A stretch of 64,000 nucleotides of DNA from contig JAQOTA010000054.1 of assembly GCA_029532415.1 (NCBI GenBank), positions 682,001-746,000 of the forward strand. Reading direction: 5' to 3'. This DNA comes from Marasmius tenuissimus. Its lineage: Eukaryota; Basidiomycota; Agaricomycetes; Agaricales; Marasmiaceae. The notes beneath the pieces are model-generated. The model made no database searches and was not told where the DNA came from. It saw only the letters and a list, made by a program, of their open reading frames with translations. The position numbers and the translations under genes were made by a program. Every line of letters begins with the position of its first letter. Position 1 is the stretch's first letter. Shown here one piece after another: positions 47,448 to 57,674 of the stretch.

Positions 47448-48078
47448 ACAGATCTGCGGTTCTGTAGCTTGTTCTCCCGCACCACCCGAACAGCTGATGA
47501 ACCTCTCAACCCCGGTAACCGTTACAATTCAGGAATTAACCTTCATGCTTCTACTTCTATGGCATCAACTTCGACAAATATCCCACCATCTTTACAATCC
47601 AGCCTTCCTTTTTCGAGTACATTACCTCCTACCCCATCACACACTGTACATACTGAGGAGATTCCCTATGCTTTTTATGATTCCACCCATAACCCACCTT
47701 ACTATTTCCCCCCCACACACGGCAATTAATACACAAAATTCCACCCTATAATGTCTACTATACCTTCTTACTACTGTACATATTTCCTTTGTAGTACATA
47801 ACACCATCTCTCTAAACCAACCGGTCAACGCCACTCTTTCACTCACCACTTCGTTCGACTCAGTTTCCTGGCATTCTGGCCACGCGACAACACGCGACGC
47901 CGTAGATGCCGAGGTTACGTTTGCGTGACTGTTTGTGACTGATGCTTTTCATCACTCCCCTTTTTTGACACCTCACAGCGGCAAGTCAATAAATACCACT
48001 ATCCCTCGCAAAGCCGCTAAATTTTTATGATAACCAAGTGCTAAAGGCACATATCAACTCGTGTGACAAAGCCGAGTA

Positions 48079-48129
48079 GAAAAATCCCCCGGGAACATCT
48101 TTTCCGGGGGTCATCTCTTGGGATTTTTC
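48079..48129. repeat. Nested inverted repeat near the transposon right end
   Basis: GAAAAATCCC (48079-48088) pairs with GGGATTTTTC (48120-48129), and inside it CCCCCGGGAA pairs with TTCCGGGGG with one bulge. This is a subterminal hairpin of the pogo-type element, possibly a terminator or transposase recognition structure. Confidence 0.6.
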
Positions 48130-48137
48130 AACACCTA

Positions 48138-48608
48138 CCCGGCGATAGTACTGCTCGCGACTTCACCATCGCTCCTTACCGTGAGATACACAGTTTGAGC
48201 GAGTCCGGCTCTTGTCATTGAAGGTTTCCCACAAGTTTCCTCTTTTCTACCTCTTTGATTGCTATCGGTTATTGGCTATCAGGCCTCAGGGTGTAACATC
48301 AAATACGTGCAGAACTCGAGAACGACTAGTATGTATCTGCATTATGAAAGTCTATGTGACAACGACGAGTCGAAATTGTCCCCTGGTCTGGGGGCGGCGG
48401 TGGTGTGGGTACGATACCTTCGCCACTGCCCAGACCATGAGCTCCAAAGCCTGACAGGCAAAAATGGAAGCTGCCCGCTCAGCAAGTATACTGTATAACT
48501 AGGAGGGAGGGAGAGGAGAAAGACAAGGACGGTAGTGATTACCATAAGTTGGCAGTGAATGTTACAATAGTGAGATTACGTGGGGTGCGAGCGTCCAGAT
48601 ATTATTAC
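48138..48608. other. Spacer between the DNA transposon and family copy II
   Basis: Nothing recognised; two overlapping short ORFs at 48212-48498 have no family support. Confidence 0.4.
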
Positions 48609-49281
48609 TTAGCAGTTGTCCACGTGCATGTCCACATCTGATGATGAAGGATTACAATCGTCTCTCGTGATCCCAAACTCAGAGTCTACATCCATTGAGT
48701 CGTCCGCCAGCATCTCTTGGTAGATCGCAGATGATTCATGAAGAGGCCCATGTCAGTGCCTTGGCTACGAGCAAGCAGCGAGGGAGGATGTTTTACCTTC
48801 ACAATGAGCACCAATCAGATCCTCAAAGCGGAGTTTGTCTCGGGGAATCGCTTCGAGGATCGTAAAACCCAACGACTTTTCATAATCTGCTGTAGAGTAA
48901 TCAAACCCCTTGGCGTTCTGCCACTGTTCCATGAAGTCATACGCGTCAGTGTTCCAATAGACATAGTCTATGCAGACTTCACTGGTAAAGGAGGGGAGTC
49001 CAAGTGCGATACACTCTTGTTCGGTGATGGCCGACCCTCCTTCAAGGTCATAAGAATAGTAGTAGAAGATCCCTCTGCGAAGCCAAGTCTCAACGTCGGG
49101 GGCACCATCATTGGGTAGTTTAGGAGGTCTCGGAACAAATAGATAGCACGGTAATTTTGAACCCCAGTCCTCATTCCAGTCATTGTGCTCTGCTTCAAAC
49201 GATTGATTGGCATCGGAAGAGAGTTGCGACGTGAACCCTTTGACGATAGCTGTTGGGTGGGTCAAAATTTTATCTCCATAC
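48609..49281 (-). pseudogene. Expanded unknown family, copy II, 3' part
   Basis: Holds the penultimate exon (start 49249, reading AIVKGFTSQLSSD, LPCYLFVPRPPKLP, FYYYSYDLEGGSAI, AYDFMEQWQNAKGFDY, SLGFTILEAIPRD) and the last exon with MDVDSE, ending TAA 48609. These exons are intact and close to copy III. The 5' part of the same gene lies at 55600-57216; the copia element interrupts the intron between them. The last five bases (CATAC) are the left target duplication. Confidence 0.8.
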
Positions 49282-49602
49282 TGATGAACCGGCATGATGC
49301 CTAGCGCAGAGGACTACAACATGGCTACACTACTACTTACCAGAGAGGAGTTTAGAGAGGTAGAGGCGAGACGTAGAAGCTCAAGCACACTGTAGATTCA
49401 GGTAGAGAACTACAAGCTTATATACATGTAGAGACAATAGAACTACCATATAGGGACGACAATAGAAATTGTACATATGAGCATAATGAACAATGAAGAA
49501 CGGAACAATAGCGAATGCATTGTCCCGCATAATACAATGGCGGGAAGTATGAACTGGGACTTCGGATATACCGGGATCTAATAATAGTCCATGGATTCAA
49601 CA
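49282..49602 (-). repeat. Copia LTR (3' LTR of the element)
   Basis: 321 bp, five differences from the right LTR (98.4% identical), all transitions, four of them in CpG/TpG or CpG/CpA context. Ends are TG and CA in element orientation TGTTGAATCC... Confidence 0.95.
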
Positions 49603-49612
49603 CACCCCCTCG
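49603..49612 (-). other. Polypurine tract of the copia element
   Basis: On the minus strand CGAGGGGGTG directly abuts the 3' LTR, the expected plus-strand priming site. Confidence 0.75.
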
Positions 49613-49644
49613 CTAAGTGCAGCTGAAAAGCGCATCTGAGCGAA

Positions 49645-50910
49645 TCAAGTGGACGAATAGAATTCAAGTCCAAGGTGGTCTCTGAACCGTAAGAACTTCT
49701 CATGACCGAGATTCTTCCTAAACATGTCTGCGGGATTATAGACTCCTTCGATGAAGAACAATTCGACTTTGCCGTCTTCAACACACGACCAAATATAATG
49801 ATATCGAATATCGATGTGCTTGGTCCGGCGTTCTTGAACCGGATTAGATGCAATGAAGATAGAGCCTTGATTGTCTCCGCAGATTGGAATAGGACCTAAG
49901 CCAATTCCAAGTTCAGAGAGTAGCGATCTTATCCAGGAAGCTTGACGACTGCAATCCGACAGTGCCATATACTCAGCTTCAGTGGAAGAAAGAGCTACAG
50001 TCTTCTGGGTGTGTGATTGCCACGAGAAGATGCCGCCTGCTAACTTGAAGAAGTATCCAGTAATTGAATGGTGTTTGATAGGATCGGCAGCCCAATCTGA
50101 GTCTGTGAACGCAAGAAGACCTCCATCAGAGTCACCATCGTAGATGAGTGAATAGTCTGATGTGCCAGCCAGATAGCGGCAGATATACAGAGCTTTATCG
50201 AGGTGTTCCTTCGTTGGATTAGAAGAGAACTGGGAAAGCTTTGTAACTGCATAGGCAATACCAGGACGTGTACCCAGCATAATGTTTAGAAGCGATCCAA
50301 TCACAGACTGGAACTTGGAGCGAATGGCAGGATTGACTGGACCATCGTTGGGAGTTGGCACATAGCCAGCAGGTAAGGGCGTAGGAGCACCTTTTGCATT
50401 CTGCATCCCAAAATGTTCAAGGACTTTCTTCAGATAATCCTTCTGGTCAATCATGATTTTATTGCCTTCGCAACAAATGCTCATGTGGAGAAACTCGCTA
50501 GCATCACCCATATCGCAGCATTCCCATCGAGCCATGAACTCGGCTTTCTTCTTGTCAACAAAAGCTTTGTTAGGACCCATGAAGAGTGCATCGTCAACGT
50601 ATATGATTGCATACACAACTTCACCACTCTTCGGATCTTTGCAGATAAAGAGTCCAGCATCGGAAGTCAGGTGTTTGAAGCCCAGTACTTCCATGGATGA
50701 GCTCAGGGTTCGCCACCATTCAAGGGCAGCTTGCTTCAGTCCATATAATGCACGACGCAGGCATAGTACCTTACGTTCTTGGCCCTTGACTTTGAAGCCT
50801 TCAGGTTGTTCCATGTAAATCTCCTCAACAAGATCACCATAAAGGAAGGCGTTCTTAACATCAACAGAGGTGATGTACCAGTTCTTGAGAGCTGCGAGAG
50901 CATCATACAA
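49645..50910 (-). pseudogene. Copia reverse transcriptase and RNase H
   Basis: Open for 421 codons but without its own start: the frame is the continuation of the integrase/RT ORF after a frameshift at about 50905-50915. It carries KNWYITSVDVKNAFLYGDL, ALYGLKQAALEWW, IIYVDDALFMG (the catalytic Asp pair, near 50600), KFQSVIGSLLNIMLGTRPG and the RNase H motifs AFTDSDWAADP, ALSSTEAEYMAL and GDNQGSIFIA. Apart from the frameshift the catalytic residues are in place. RT copies the element RNA to DNA and RNase H removes the template. Confidence 0.9.
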
Positions 50911-52259
50911 ACAGTCTCATAACGAACAACTGGTGAGAAGATTTCATCAAAGTCGACACCTTCAACCTGAGAGAAACCCTTGGCAACAAGTCTTGCTTTC
51001 TTGCGATCATTCGGCTTAATGTTGAAGACCCATCTATTTCTGATGGCTTTGCAACCTTTAGGCAAGTCACAGAGTTTGAAGACCTTGCGTTTACGAAGTG
51101 CCTCAAGTTCTTCGTGGCAAGCGTTCTCCCATTCCTTCTGTTGCTCAACAGGCAACTTTAGAATATCGCGGAGTGTCCACTCCCTGATGTTAGAGAAATC
51201 AGGAGTATCGGACGTTGGAAGCAAATCGTGAACTGGAACGGCATTGTTCAACAGGTAAATCACGAATCCTACTCCCCCTTCTTGGGTCAGTCTTTCGACT
51301 ACGCTTTCTTCCTCATGCAACTCAGTGCTTCCACTGGGTTCTGGAGCAGGCAGAGGCGGAAGTGGACCAGGAATCCCCTTTTTACCACCTTTGCCTTTCC
51401 TAGACCGCGAAGAGCTAGGAAGATCAACTGGATGTGAAGGTTCTTTGTCTCCAGTGATGTTTCTCCAAGTATTCTTATTCTCTAAGTCGCGAATAATGTC
51501 TGAGGGTTTATTTGGGTTCCGCTTTTCCCCAAATATGTTACCAGGTTGCATTGTACCCTTCCGCTGTCTCGAAGACCGGTGTGGACCATCCACTGCTGGT
51601 GCAGGCAGAGGAACAGCGGGTTTGCCTGGAGGCGTTGGAGGACCAGATTGAGGGAGTGGCACATCCCCTGGCGCAGGGCCACCTGCAGGTTCGTCAACCT
51701 GAGGTTCTGATCTCTTAGAAGGTTTGGAGTGATGTCTGAGATCTGGTAATGGAGCATCAAAACCGTCTTCATCAGAGTCTTCATCTTCTGAAGGAATGTT
51801 GGGATTTTCACCCAAAGTAAATGGTTCACTACCGACAGGCGTGAAGCCATGAGTTTTGGCACCAGGACACTTATTATACAGTGTCTCATCGAACAGTGCA
51901 GTGCTACCTTTGAATACGGAATTATTACTTTGCATGAACAAGAAGCCTTTCATCCCTTCTTGGTAGCCAATGAAAGTCATCAACTCACTGCGAGGAGCGA
52001 GCTTATTCTTTCTACGATCTTCAGGAATGAAGACGTAGGCTGCACAACCCATAACTCGGAGATGTGAAACATCAGGTGCTTCACCGTAAAGCATTTCGAA
52101 CAGAGTTTGCCAGCTCAAACGTTGCACAGGAGTGCGGTTGTAGAGGTGGACGGCATGCACATGGCAGAATTCCCACCAGGACTGAGGCATGCAAGCTTCA
52201 AAGTGAAGAGCTTCAGCTTTCTCATGAATAGTCCTGTTAAATTGTTCAGCACGACTGTT
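50905..52259 (-). pseudogene. Copia integrase C-terminal part and RT N-terminal part
   Basis: Continues the pol frame after the in-frame TAA at 52260-52262. It begins in the integrase core (EQFNRTIHEKAEALHFEACM, then LYNRTPVQRLSWQTLFEMLY, HLRVMGCAAYVFIPEDRR), passes a Pro/Ser/Asp-rich linker, and enters RT with EWENACHEELEALRKRKVF and FDEIFSPVVRYETV, where the frame is lost. Confidence 0.88.
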
Positions 52260-53642
52260 TTACTGTGGTGTATACGGTATGCTTTGATCCCTTTGGATCC
52301 CATACTCTTTCAGTACTGCATCGAACTTATCTCCTTTGTACTCTCCCCCTTCATTGGACATCCAGGTCTTAACAACAGCATTGAATTGCGTCTTGACCAT
52401 AGTAAGGAAGTCCCTCAAAGCGGGTACTGCCTCGTCTTTTGTCTTGAGCTTGGAGGTCCAAATGTAGGACATGCAGTCATTGAGAAAAGAGATGTAGTAC
52501 TTGTACCGGTGGTACAATTCAGCTGGGTACGACTTCAAATCCAAATGTATGTGTTCAAACGGTTTAGAAGCTCTTGTTGTAGAGTTGGGGAACGATTTTT
52601 CATGCACCTTGCCTTCAGCACAACCACAACACAGAGGTGTCTTCTTAGTAGGCATCTTTAGGTCAAGTGGGAAACCCCGTGTATGTTTCCGAGCTTTATT
52701 CAGGGCTTTATCCGATGGATGCCCAAAGCGTCTGTGCTCAATATTGTAACCGACGTTGTAAACGACCGACTTGGCCATTAAAACCTCAGCAGATGCTTTC
52801 CGCGAGTGTACCCAATAAATGGCTTGACCAGGCATATGAGGGTAGGAAACAAGCGACTGTCGTCGCTGTGATGAGTAGAAGGCTAACTTCTTTGCGTTTC
52901 CACAAATTGATAGACCATCTTGAAGGAACTCCCCCATGGATAGCAAGCGTATATCCAATTGCGGTATGTAATGGACAGGATAGAGACATGAAACACGCTC
53001 AACAAGTTTCCTGTCATGTCCTTCAACGTTATGCTTAATGAAGACTGTGCCTTTACCCTTGATCTGTATAGGGTTGCCCTTATTCACAGTATTTACAATA
53101 GGACCATCAAGTGATTCATATTCAGCGAAATCATTCAAGTCATTCGTGAAATGAGAGGAGGCACCAGAATCGAGGAGCCAACCCTGTGCGTTGTTCACAC
53201 TTTTCTTTCCCTTACATTGAGTACATCCCACAAAGTGGGTCGAAATAGCATTGCAAAAATTTACAAGTGATACCAGATCACTACGGCTACCGCGCGCACT
53301 ACTGATACCAACTAGTTGAGAGCAGCACTGTAGGTTTGCATCAGCTTGGGAAAGCAGGTCAAGGTATGGAACTTGCCTGTCATCGTGGAACAATCCAAGA
53401 GAGACATCATCCAGGACGTCCTCTACTCCTGCAGCTTCGGCAATGTCGTTGTCAACATCATTACCGAATAGAGAAGTCATATCGTCCATACCATCGTCAG
53501 ATCCCCAGTCCATCTCTACATCTTCATCAGGATCAGTGCTGCGAGCACGTTTAGAAGAAGTAGAAGAAGGACATCCGGCTCCTTCATCTTCCAAATCATC
53601 CTCCAGAACTCGCTTGGACAAGGACGCATGAGGCTGCGTGAT
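52260..53642 (-). pseudogene. Copia protease and integrase N-terminal part
   Basis: In one frame: an acidic N-terminal region, the aspartic protease motif GWLLDSGASSHFTN (near 53180), the GAG-pre-integrase zinc-binding segment (HRRFGHPSDKALNKARKH, then LCCGCAEGKVHEK), and the integrase core start (FEHIHLDLKSYP, WMSNEGGEYKGDKF). It ends at TAA after YTPQ, where functional elements continue with QNG.AER. The stop is therefore a point nonsense, not the natural end. TGA at 53643 separates it from the preceding frame. Confidence 0.9.
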
Positions 53643-53918
53643 TCAGTCCTGAAGCGAACGGTTGGCAGCAGACGTGACAATCTGTTTGAATGGTTTGAGA
53701 TGCTGCGCCATCTTAGGGACACCAAGTCTGTCAGCAAGTGAATGTGCTTCACATACATCATCAAATACTGACTCGGATGGCTTGAAGCCGGTGAAGGACT
53801 GCATGGCAGCCGGATTCTTCTTGACAGTGGGAGGAACAGTGCTGTCACAAGACTTGTCCCAGTGACCAGTGAAGTGCGCTGGGGGGCGGAGATCCTCCAG
53901 CACGGCTAGGAGGGGCAC
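53643..53918 (-). pseudogene. Copia gag-pol junction ORF
   Basis: Same frame as protease-integrase but closed by TGA (53643-53645). It overlaps the gag ORF end in another frame and reads AHFTGHWDKSCDSTVPPTVK and MQSFTGFKPSESVFDDVCEA. Either gag and pol were joined by a frameshift plus stop read-through, or two lesions occurred here. Confidence 0.7.
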
Positions 53919-54975
53919 TGGCGATCTCAGCGCACAAGGAGTTGTTGACTGTGTTCAACGCAATACGTTCCCTGCGGTCAGTGATCGAGGAGTAAGGATG
54001 GACAGGAGGAGGGGAAGCGACGACGGATGCGTAGGACACAAGATGGGAGTGACCATGAGACCGATTGTTACCGCTGTTACTGCCAGCGTTGCTGGGACCC
54101 TGGTGCTGGTTGATACCACCGCGGGTACCACGCTGCTGCTGCTTCTTCTTCTTACCCTTGTTCTGGTTCAAAGAGGAGTGTTGCTGCTGCTGCTGTGGTG
54201 GGCGAGTGTTGGTCTGCTGCTGGTACCCACGCTGCTGATGTTGCTGCTGACCGAACAATGGTTCATGATTACCAGCATGCTTCACCGCAGAGAGGCAGTT
54301 GGCGAGCTGAGGGTTCTGGCGTTCGTACTCGACCATGATAGTGTCATGGACTTTCGAAACAGTAACACAATTTTCATCCTCAGGATCCCTAACATAGTCA
54401 TGGAGGGATTTAGAAGAGGCAGTGTCCCATTCGGGAGGAATAGTGGTGATGAGCAAGAGGGATTTGATCAACTTGGGGAGAACTACTCCTACCTCAGAGA
54501 GTTGTTCGATGTAGGACTTGAACTTGGCGATGCCAGCTTGGGGATGAGAGGTGGTAAGTCTGAAAGAGACGAGTTTAACAAAGTCGCCATAGATGGCAGA
54601 CAAAGTGGGCTCGCCATAGGTGAGGTTCAGCTGTTCCCAAGCTTTCTCGGCGTTCATGTCCTTGATCAGATCAAAGACCTCCTTGGTGGTGGTGATCTGG
54701 ATGATTCCCATGAGCTGGAGATCTTCCTTGTCCCAAGCAAGACTTTCCTTGACCCAGGCAGCGTGCTCCTCAGGAGGAACGGTGGTGCGGGTAACAGGAG
54801 TAACCCCTGCGGGGCTAGTCACAGTGCCAAGGGGCATGGAGGGATGTGGTTCCGTGCCAGTGAGATGACCATAAAGACCTTGGGTCTTGCACACAGCTTC
54901 CATCTCGCTGTAGTAGGTCTGTTTAAAGTTGGTGCCGTCGAAGCGACCGGAGAAGTATTTCTTAACATCAAACAT
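53845..54975 (-). CDS. Copia Gag-like protein
   Basis: Start ATG 54975 (MFDVKKYFSGRFDGTNFKQ) follows the leader; upstream in-frame codons exist but lack support. The body has WVKESLAWDKEDLQLMGIIQ, IKDMNAEKAWEQLNLTYG and AGIAKFKSYIEQLSEVGVVL, the copia UBN2-like gag fold. Instead of a CCHC zinc knuckle there is a Gln-rich and Lys-rich basic region (GKKKKQQQRGTRGG) that may bind RNA. It forms the virus-like particle in which the element is copied. The C-terminal end after about 53920 is probably out of frame. Confidence 0.85.
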   Translation of the reverse strand: MFDVKKYFSGRFDGTNFKQTYYSEMEAVCKTQGLYGHLTGTEPHPSMPLGTVTSPAGVTPVTRTTVPPEEHAAWVKESLAWDKEDLQLMGIIQITTTKEVFDLIKDMNAEKAWEQLNLTYGEPTLSAIYGDFVKLVSFRLTTSHPQAGIAKFKSYIEQLSEVGVVLPKLIKSLLLITTIPPEWDTASSKSLHDYVRDPEDENCVTVSKVHDTIMVEYERQNPQLANCLSAVKHAGNHEPLFGQQQHQQRGYQQQTNTRPPQQQQQHSSLNQNKGKKKKQQQRGTRGGINQHQGPSNAGSNSGNNRSHGHSHLVSYASVVASPPPVHPYSSITDRRERIALNTVNNSLCAEIASAPPSRAGGSPPPSALHWSLGQVL

Positions 54976-55190
54976 GGTAGTAAGAGGTTGAGAGTTTGGT
55001 GTTGGATCTAGAAAAGACAGCATCAGCATGCGTCTAATCAACACAGGGAGCAGCCATCAAGGTGCTATGCTCAACGAGGAGCATTGGATCCTTTAGATCC
55101 GATGTCGTCGAAGGACATACATCAATGCCATAGATCAAGCACTCAATTAAGAGGTTGATGGCAACATGCAGGTCTAGCCTAGCTAGCCAA

Positions 55191-55240
55191 TGACAGCAGC
55201 CTAGGGGTGCTCGTTGCTAACAGCAGCCTAGGGGCGCTCG
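55191..55240. repeat. Two-unit direct repeat in the copia leader
   Basis: ACAGCAGCCTAGGGG-GCTCGTT occurs twice (unit about 27 bp) between the primer-binding site and gag, differing at one T/C position. Confidence 0.7.
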
Positions 55241-55258
55241 TTATTGTAGTCGGGCTAA

Positions 55259-55273
55259 CCAGGGCCCATAACC
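55259..55273 (-). other. Primer-binding site, half-tRNA iMet type
   Basis: Directly next to the 5' LTR. The plus strand here reads CCAGGGCCCATAACC, the sequence of the anticodon stem-loop of initiator tRNA-Met (CAT anticodon in GGGCCCATAACC), so the minus strand is complementary to the inside of the tRNA and not to its CCA end. Drosophila copia and yeast Ty5 are primed this way by a cut tRNA half. Confidence 0.8.
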
Positions 55274-55594
55274 TGATGAGCCGGCATGACGCCTAGCGCA
55301 GAGGACTACAACATGGCTACACTACTACTTACCAGAGAGGAGTTTAGAGAGGTAGAGGCGAGACGTAGAAGCTCAAGCACACTGTAGATTCAGGTAGAGA
55401 ACTACAAGCTTATATACATGTAGAGACAATAGAACTACCATATAGGGACGACAATAGAAATTGTACATATGAGCATAATGAACAATGAAGAACGGAACAA
55501 TAGCAAATGCATTGTCCCGCATAATACAATGGCGGGAAGTATGAACTGGGACTTCAGATATACCAGGATCTAATAATAGTCCATGGATTCAACA
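55274..55594 (-). repeat. Copia LTR (5' LTR of the element)
   Basis: 321 bp, the promoter LTR of the element. See the partner LTR at 49282-49602 for differences. Confidence 0.95.
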
Positions 55595-55599
55595 CATAC

Positions 55600-57216
55600 G
55601 ATAAAGTAAAGGGTAGATGTACTAACTTGAAGATGACCATTTTCCTTGAGGAACTCTCAAACGGCTGAAAATTGAACCAGCTTGCGTTAGCCACTCCTCC
55701 TTGCAGGTGTGCTTTGGATTTTTTGGCTGTTGTGTGAATGAGAACCCTGCTGAAATGATTGAATGTGTGATCCTAAAATGAAATTGTCAACATCGTCGGA
55801 GTGTCTATGTGCCAGAGCAACACACCGCATCACTCCTGTCTCCGTCAGACTCAATATGCGCAAGTCTTGTTTGTTTGATCCAGGTGAACACTCGTAACTC
55901 GATAAGTTCCACTGATGGGATGACAGCAATTTCAAGACAAGTCTTGATAAGTCCTCCCAAGTAATCCATGATTCTTTGGCCACGAGGCGCTCTCTCCAGT
56001 CACACAAGCTACGATGGGCCATTCCACATCTGCTGTGTACAGTTGCGGAGGACATGATTCATACCGCCAACCGTTCAGGGACATTGTGCATTATGTGGTC
56101 GAGGAAGGTGGTATTGGTGCATACGTTGAGTGGTAAAGGAGGAAGATCGAGCCGATAATATTTGAGCGGTGGATATTCCACTCACGACCGATTGAGCTCG
56201 ACAAATAAGCTCTTACGGGGCCTATGCATGAGGCGAGGTCCGGGCGGCCCGGAACAGAGGACTCCTGTTTGCGGGCGAAACCACAAGAGATGCATCAAGT
56301 CGTCATGGACATCTGACGTCGAAAGTACCCAGGCTCGATGCTCATCAGAGGAGAGCCATGAAGAAGGGAGCCCTGAATGTACAAAGACTTCAATGCTGCG
56401 GGTCAATGCTGCAGTGTGAGGATAGATGGACGCACCCAACCAGCTTGAAAGTGAAGGTAACGAAGGTTGTGCGCTAGGAAGTGACTAGCTGAAACGAGTT
56501 CTAGAGGGTATTAAAATGTTGTTACCTGTGCTGTAAATCCAAGATTGAGTAACCCACCTTCATTAAATATGATGATGGGAATATCAGAATCGTTGAAAGC
56601 TCGGAACTGAGGCATTGTGCTCACGCTGTTCGGACTTCATGATGAGCGTCTCTGGTAGCTTCCAAGTAGATGTCCTACTGGTGTCATGCAAAATGGACGC
56701 AGTCCTATTTGAACAGCTGGAAGGAGATTGTTAGAAGTTGAGCCACCTTTGGAACACATTTAAATGAGTCGATTTGAACGCACCTCCTTTGCATCCCGAC
56801 CAGTGTATCTTACTGTCAGTAACGGAAGAGATTCCTCCCTCCCATCGACAATCACTGCAATCTTGACTACCCGCTCTGCCTCAGGACTGCCCTCCTTCCC
56901 CAAATTCATCATTCTGCACTTTCTCCTTGGAGCCATTGGTGGTTTGTGACAGAGAGTTTTGAGGAGTTTAATCTTTCCTAAAGGGATCCGGTCGTACTAT
57001 CCTTGCGATGCATAATTCAGCCGCAAGTAAAACTCCCAGTGGATCGTCCAACGCACCTCTTGATACAGCATTTCCTTCCATTCTTCTCCTGGTCAAAACC
57101 AAATGAGACTGTTGGGTTCAATCGACTGTGAGTTCAAATAGATGTTGCTCTGGTTCCCATGGACGATACTAAAGCTCCCTCCTTTGATCCTTGTGGAAAC
57201 TGCAGAGTTAAACATT
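55600..57216 (-). pseudogene. Expanded unknown family, copy II, 5' part
   Basis: Starts MFNSAVSTRIKGGSFSIVHG at ATG 57216. Codon 41 is TGA (57093-57095), where copy I has CGG (Arg), just before PGEEWKEMLYQEVRW. The following exons are recognisable: the VDGREESLP-type segment at about 56830, LLWFRPQTGVLC near 56300, then SLCDWRERLVAKESW and a frame change before the EEWLTQAGSIF-type end at 55700-55660. The middle exon is broken into at least two frames. Copia insertion in the next intron completes the inactivation. Confidence 0.75.
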
Positions 57217-57674
57217 GATTTGGCACATTCCCAGGGGCGAGGAAATGGTGGTTTGGAAGAGAGATGCTGTTCGTGGGACTTCCAGCATCGCCATCATGCA
57301 GGCAATGCCGGCGGAAGTTGTTCTCTTGTCATTTTCTGGTGTTATATCCGCCTCTGTTGAATATTCGACTGTAGACGCATGGGTCACCCCCATTTGCCTT
57401 CAAAGATTACAATGGCAGCCCGCTGACCGACTTTTTGAATCTATTTAGGTACAATTCGTGGTATGTAGTATCAGAATGTAGAGTGTAGGTGTCATCACAT
57501 GTATTCGACTCAATAACCAAGTTCGAGGAAAATGACAAAGACTAAACGACAGAAAGGAAGAAGAGACGAACGTAGTACTCAGACTCGAGTACAAATCCAT
57601 CCCGAATACAAAAATCAGGTTCATCTCAGTCAGATTCAACGACTCTGAAGGAGAAATGAAATGGAATGGACGTT

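Larger units (their letters stand above)
44909..48135 (+). mobile_element. Pogo/Tigger-type (Tc1-mariner superfamily) DNA transposon
   Basis: Contains a DDE transposase gene and short terminal inverted repeats GGTGTTGGAAAA (44909-44920) and its complement with one mismatch (48124-48135), each flanked by TA (44907-44908, 48136-48137). The match extends outward over CGGG/CCCG, which is either part of a longer TIR or a palindromic target CGGGTACCCG. A strong hairpin lies just inside the right end. Confidence 0.7.
49282..55594 (-). mobile_element. Ty1/copia LTR retrotransposon, 6313 bp, minus orientation
   Basis: Two 321 bp LTRs (TG...CA), 5 bp target duplication CATAC (49277-49281 and 55595-55599), a primer-binding site next to the right LTR, a purine tract next to the left LTR, and gag-protease-integrase-RT-RNase H order, which defines copia (integrase before RT). 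Several lesions make it non-autonomous: a frame change at the end of gag, TGA 53643, TAA 52260 and a frameshift in RT near 50905. Confidence 0.95.

Noticed and set aside
53869..55011. A 380-codon plus-strand ORF opposite copia gag
   Set aside because: It is antisense to a gag with clear family motifs; its Leu-rich stretches are the complement of the Gln-rich codons.
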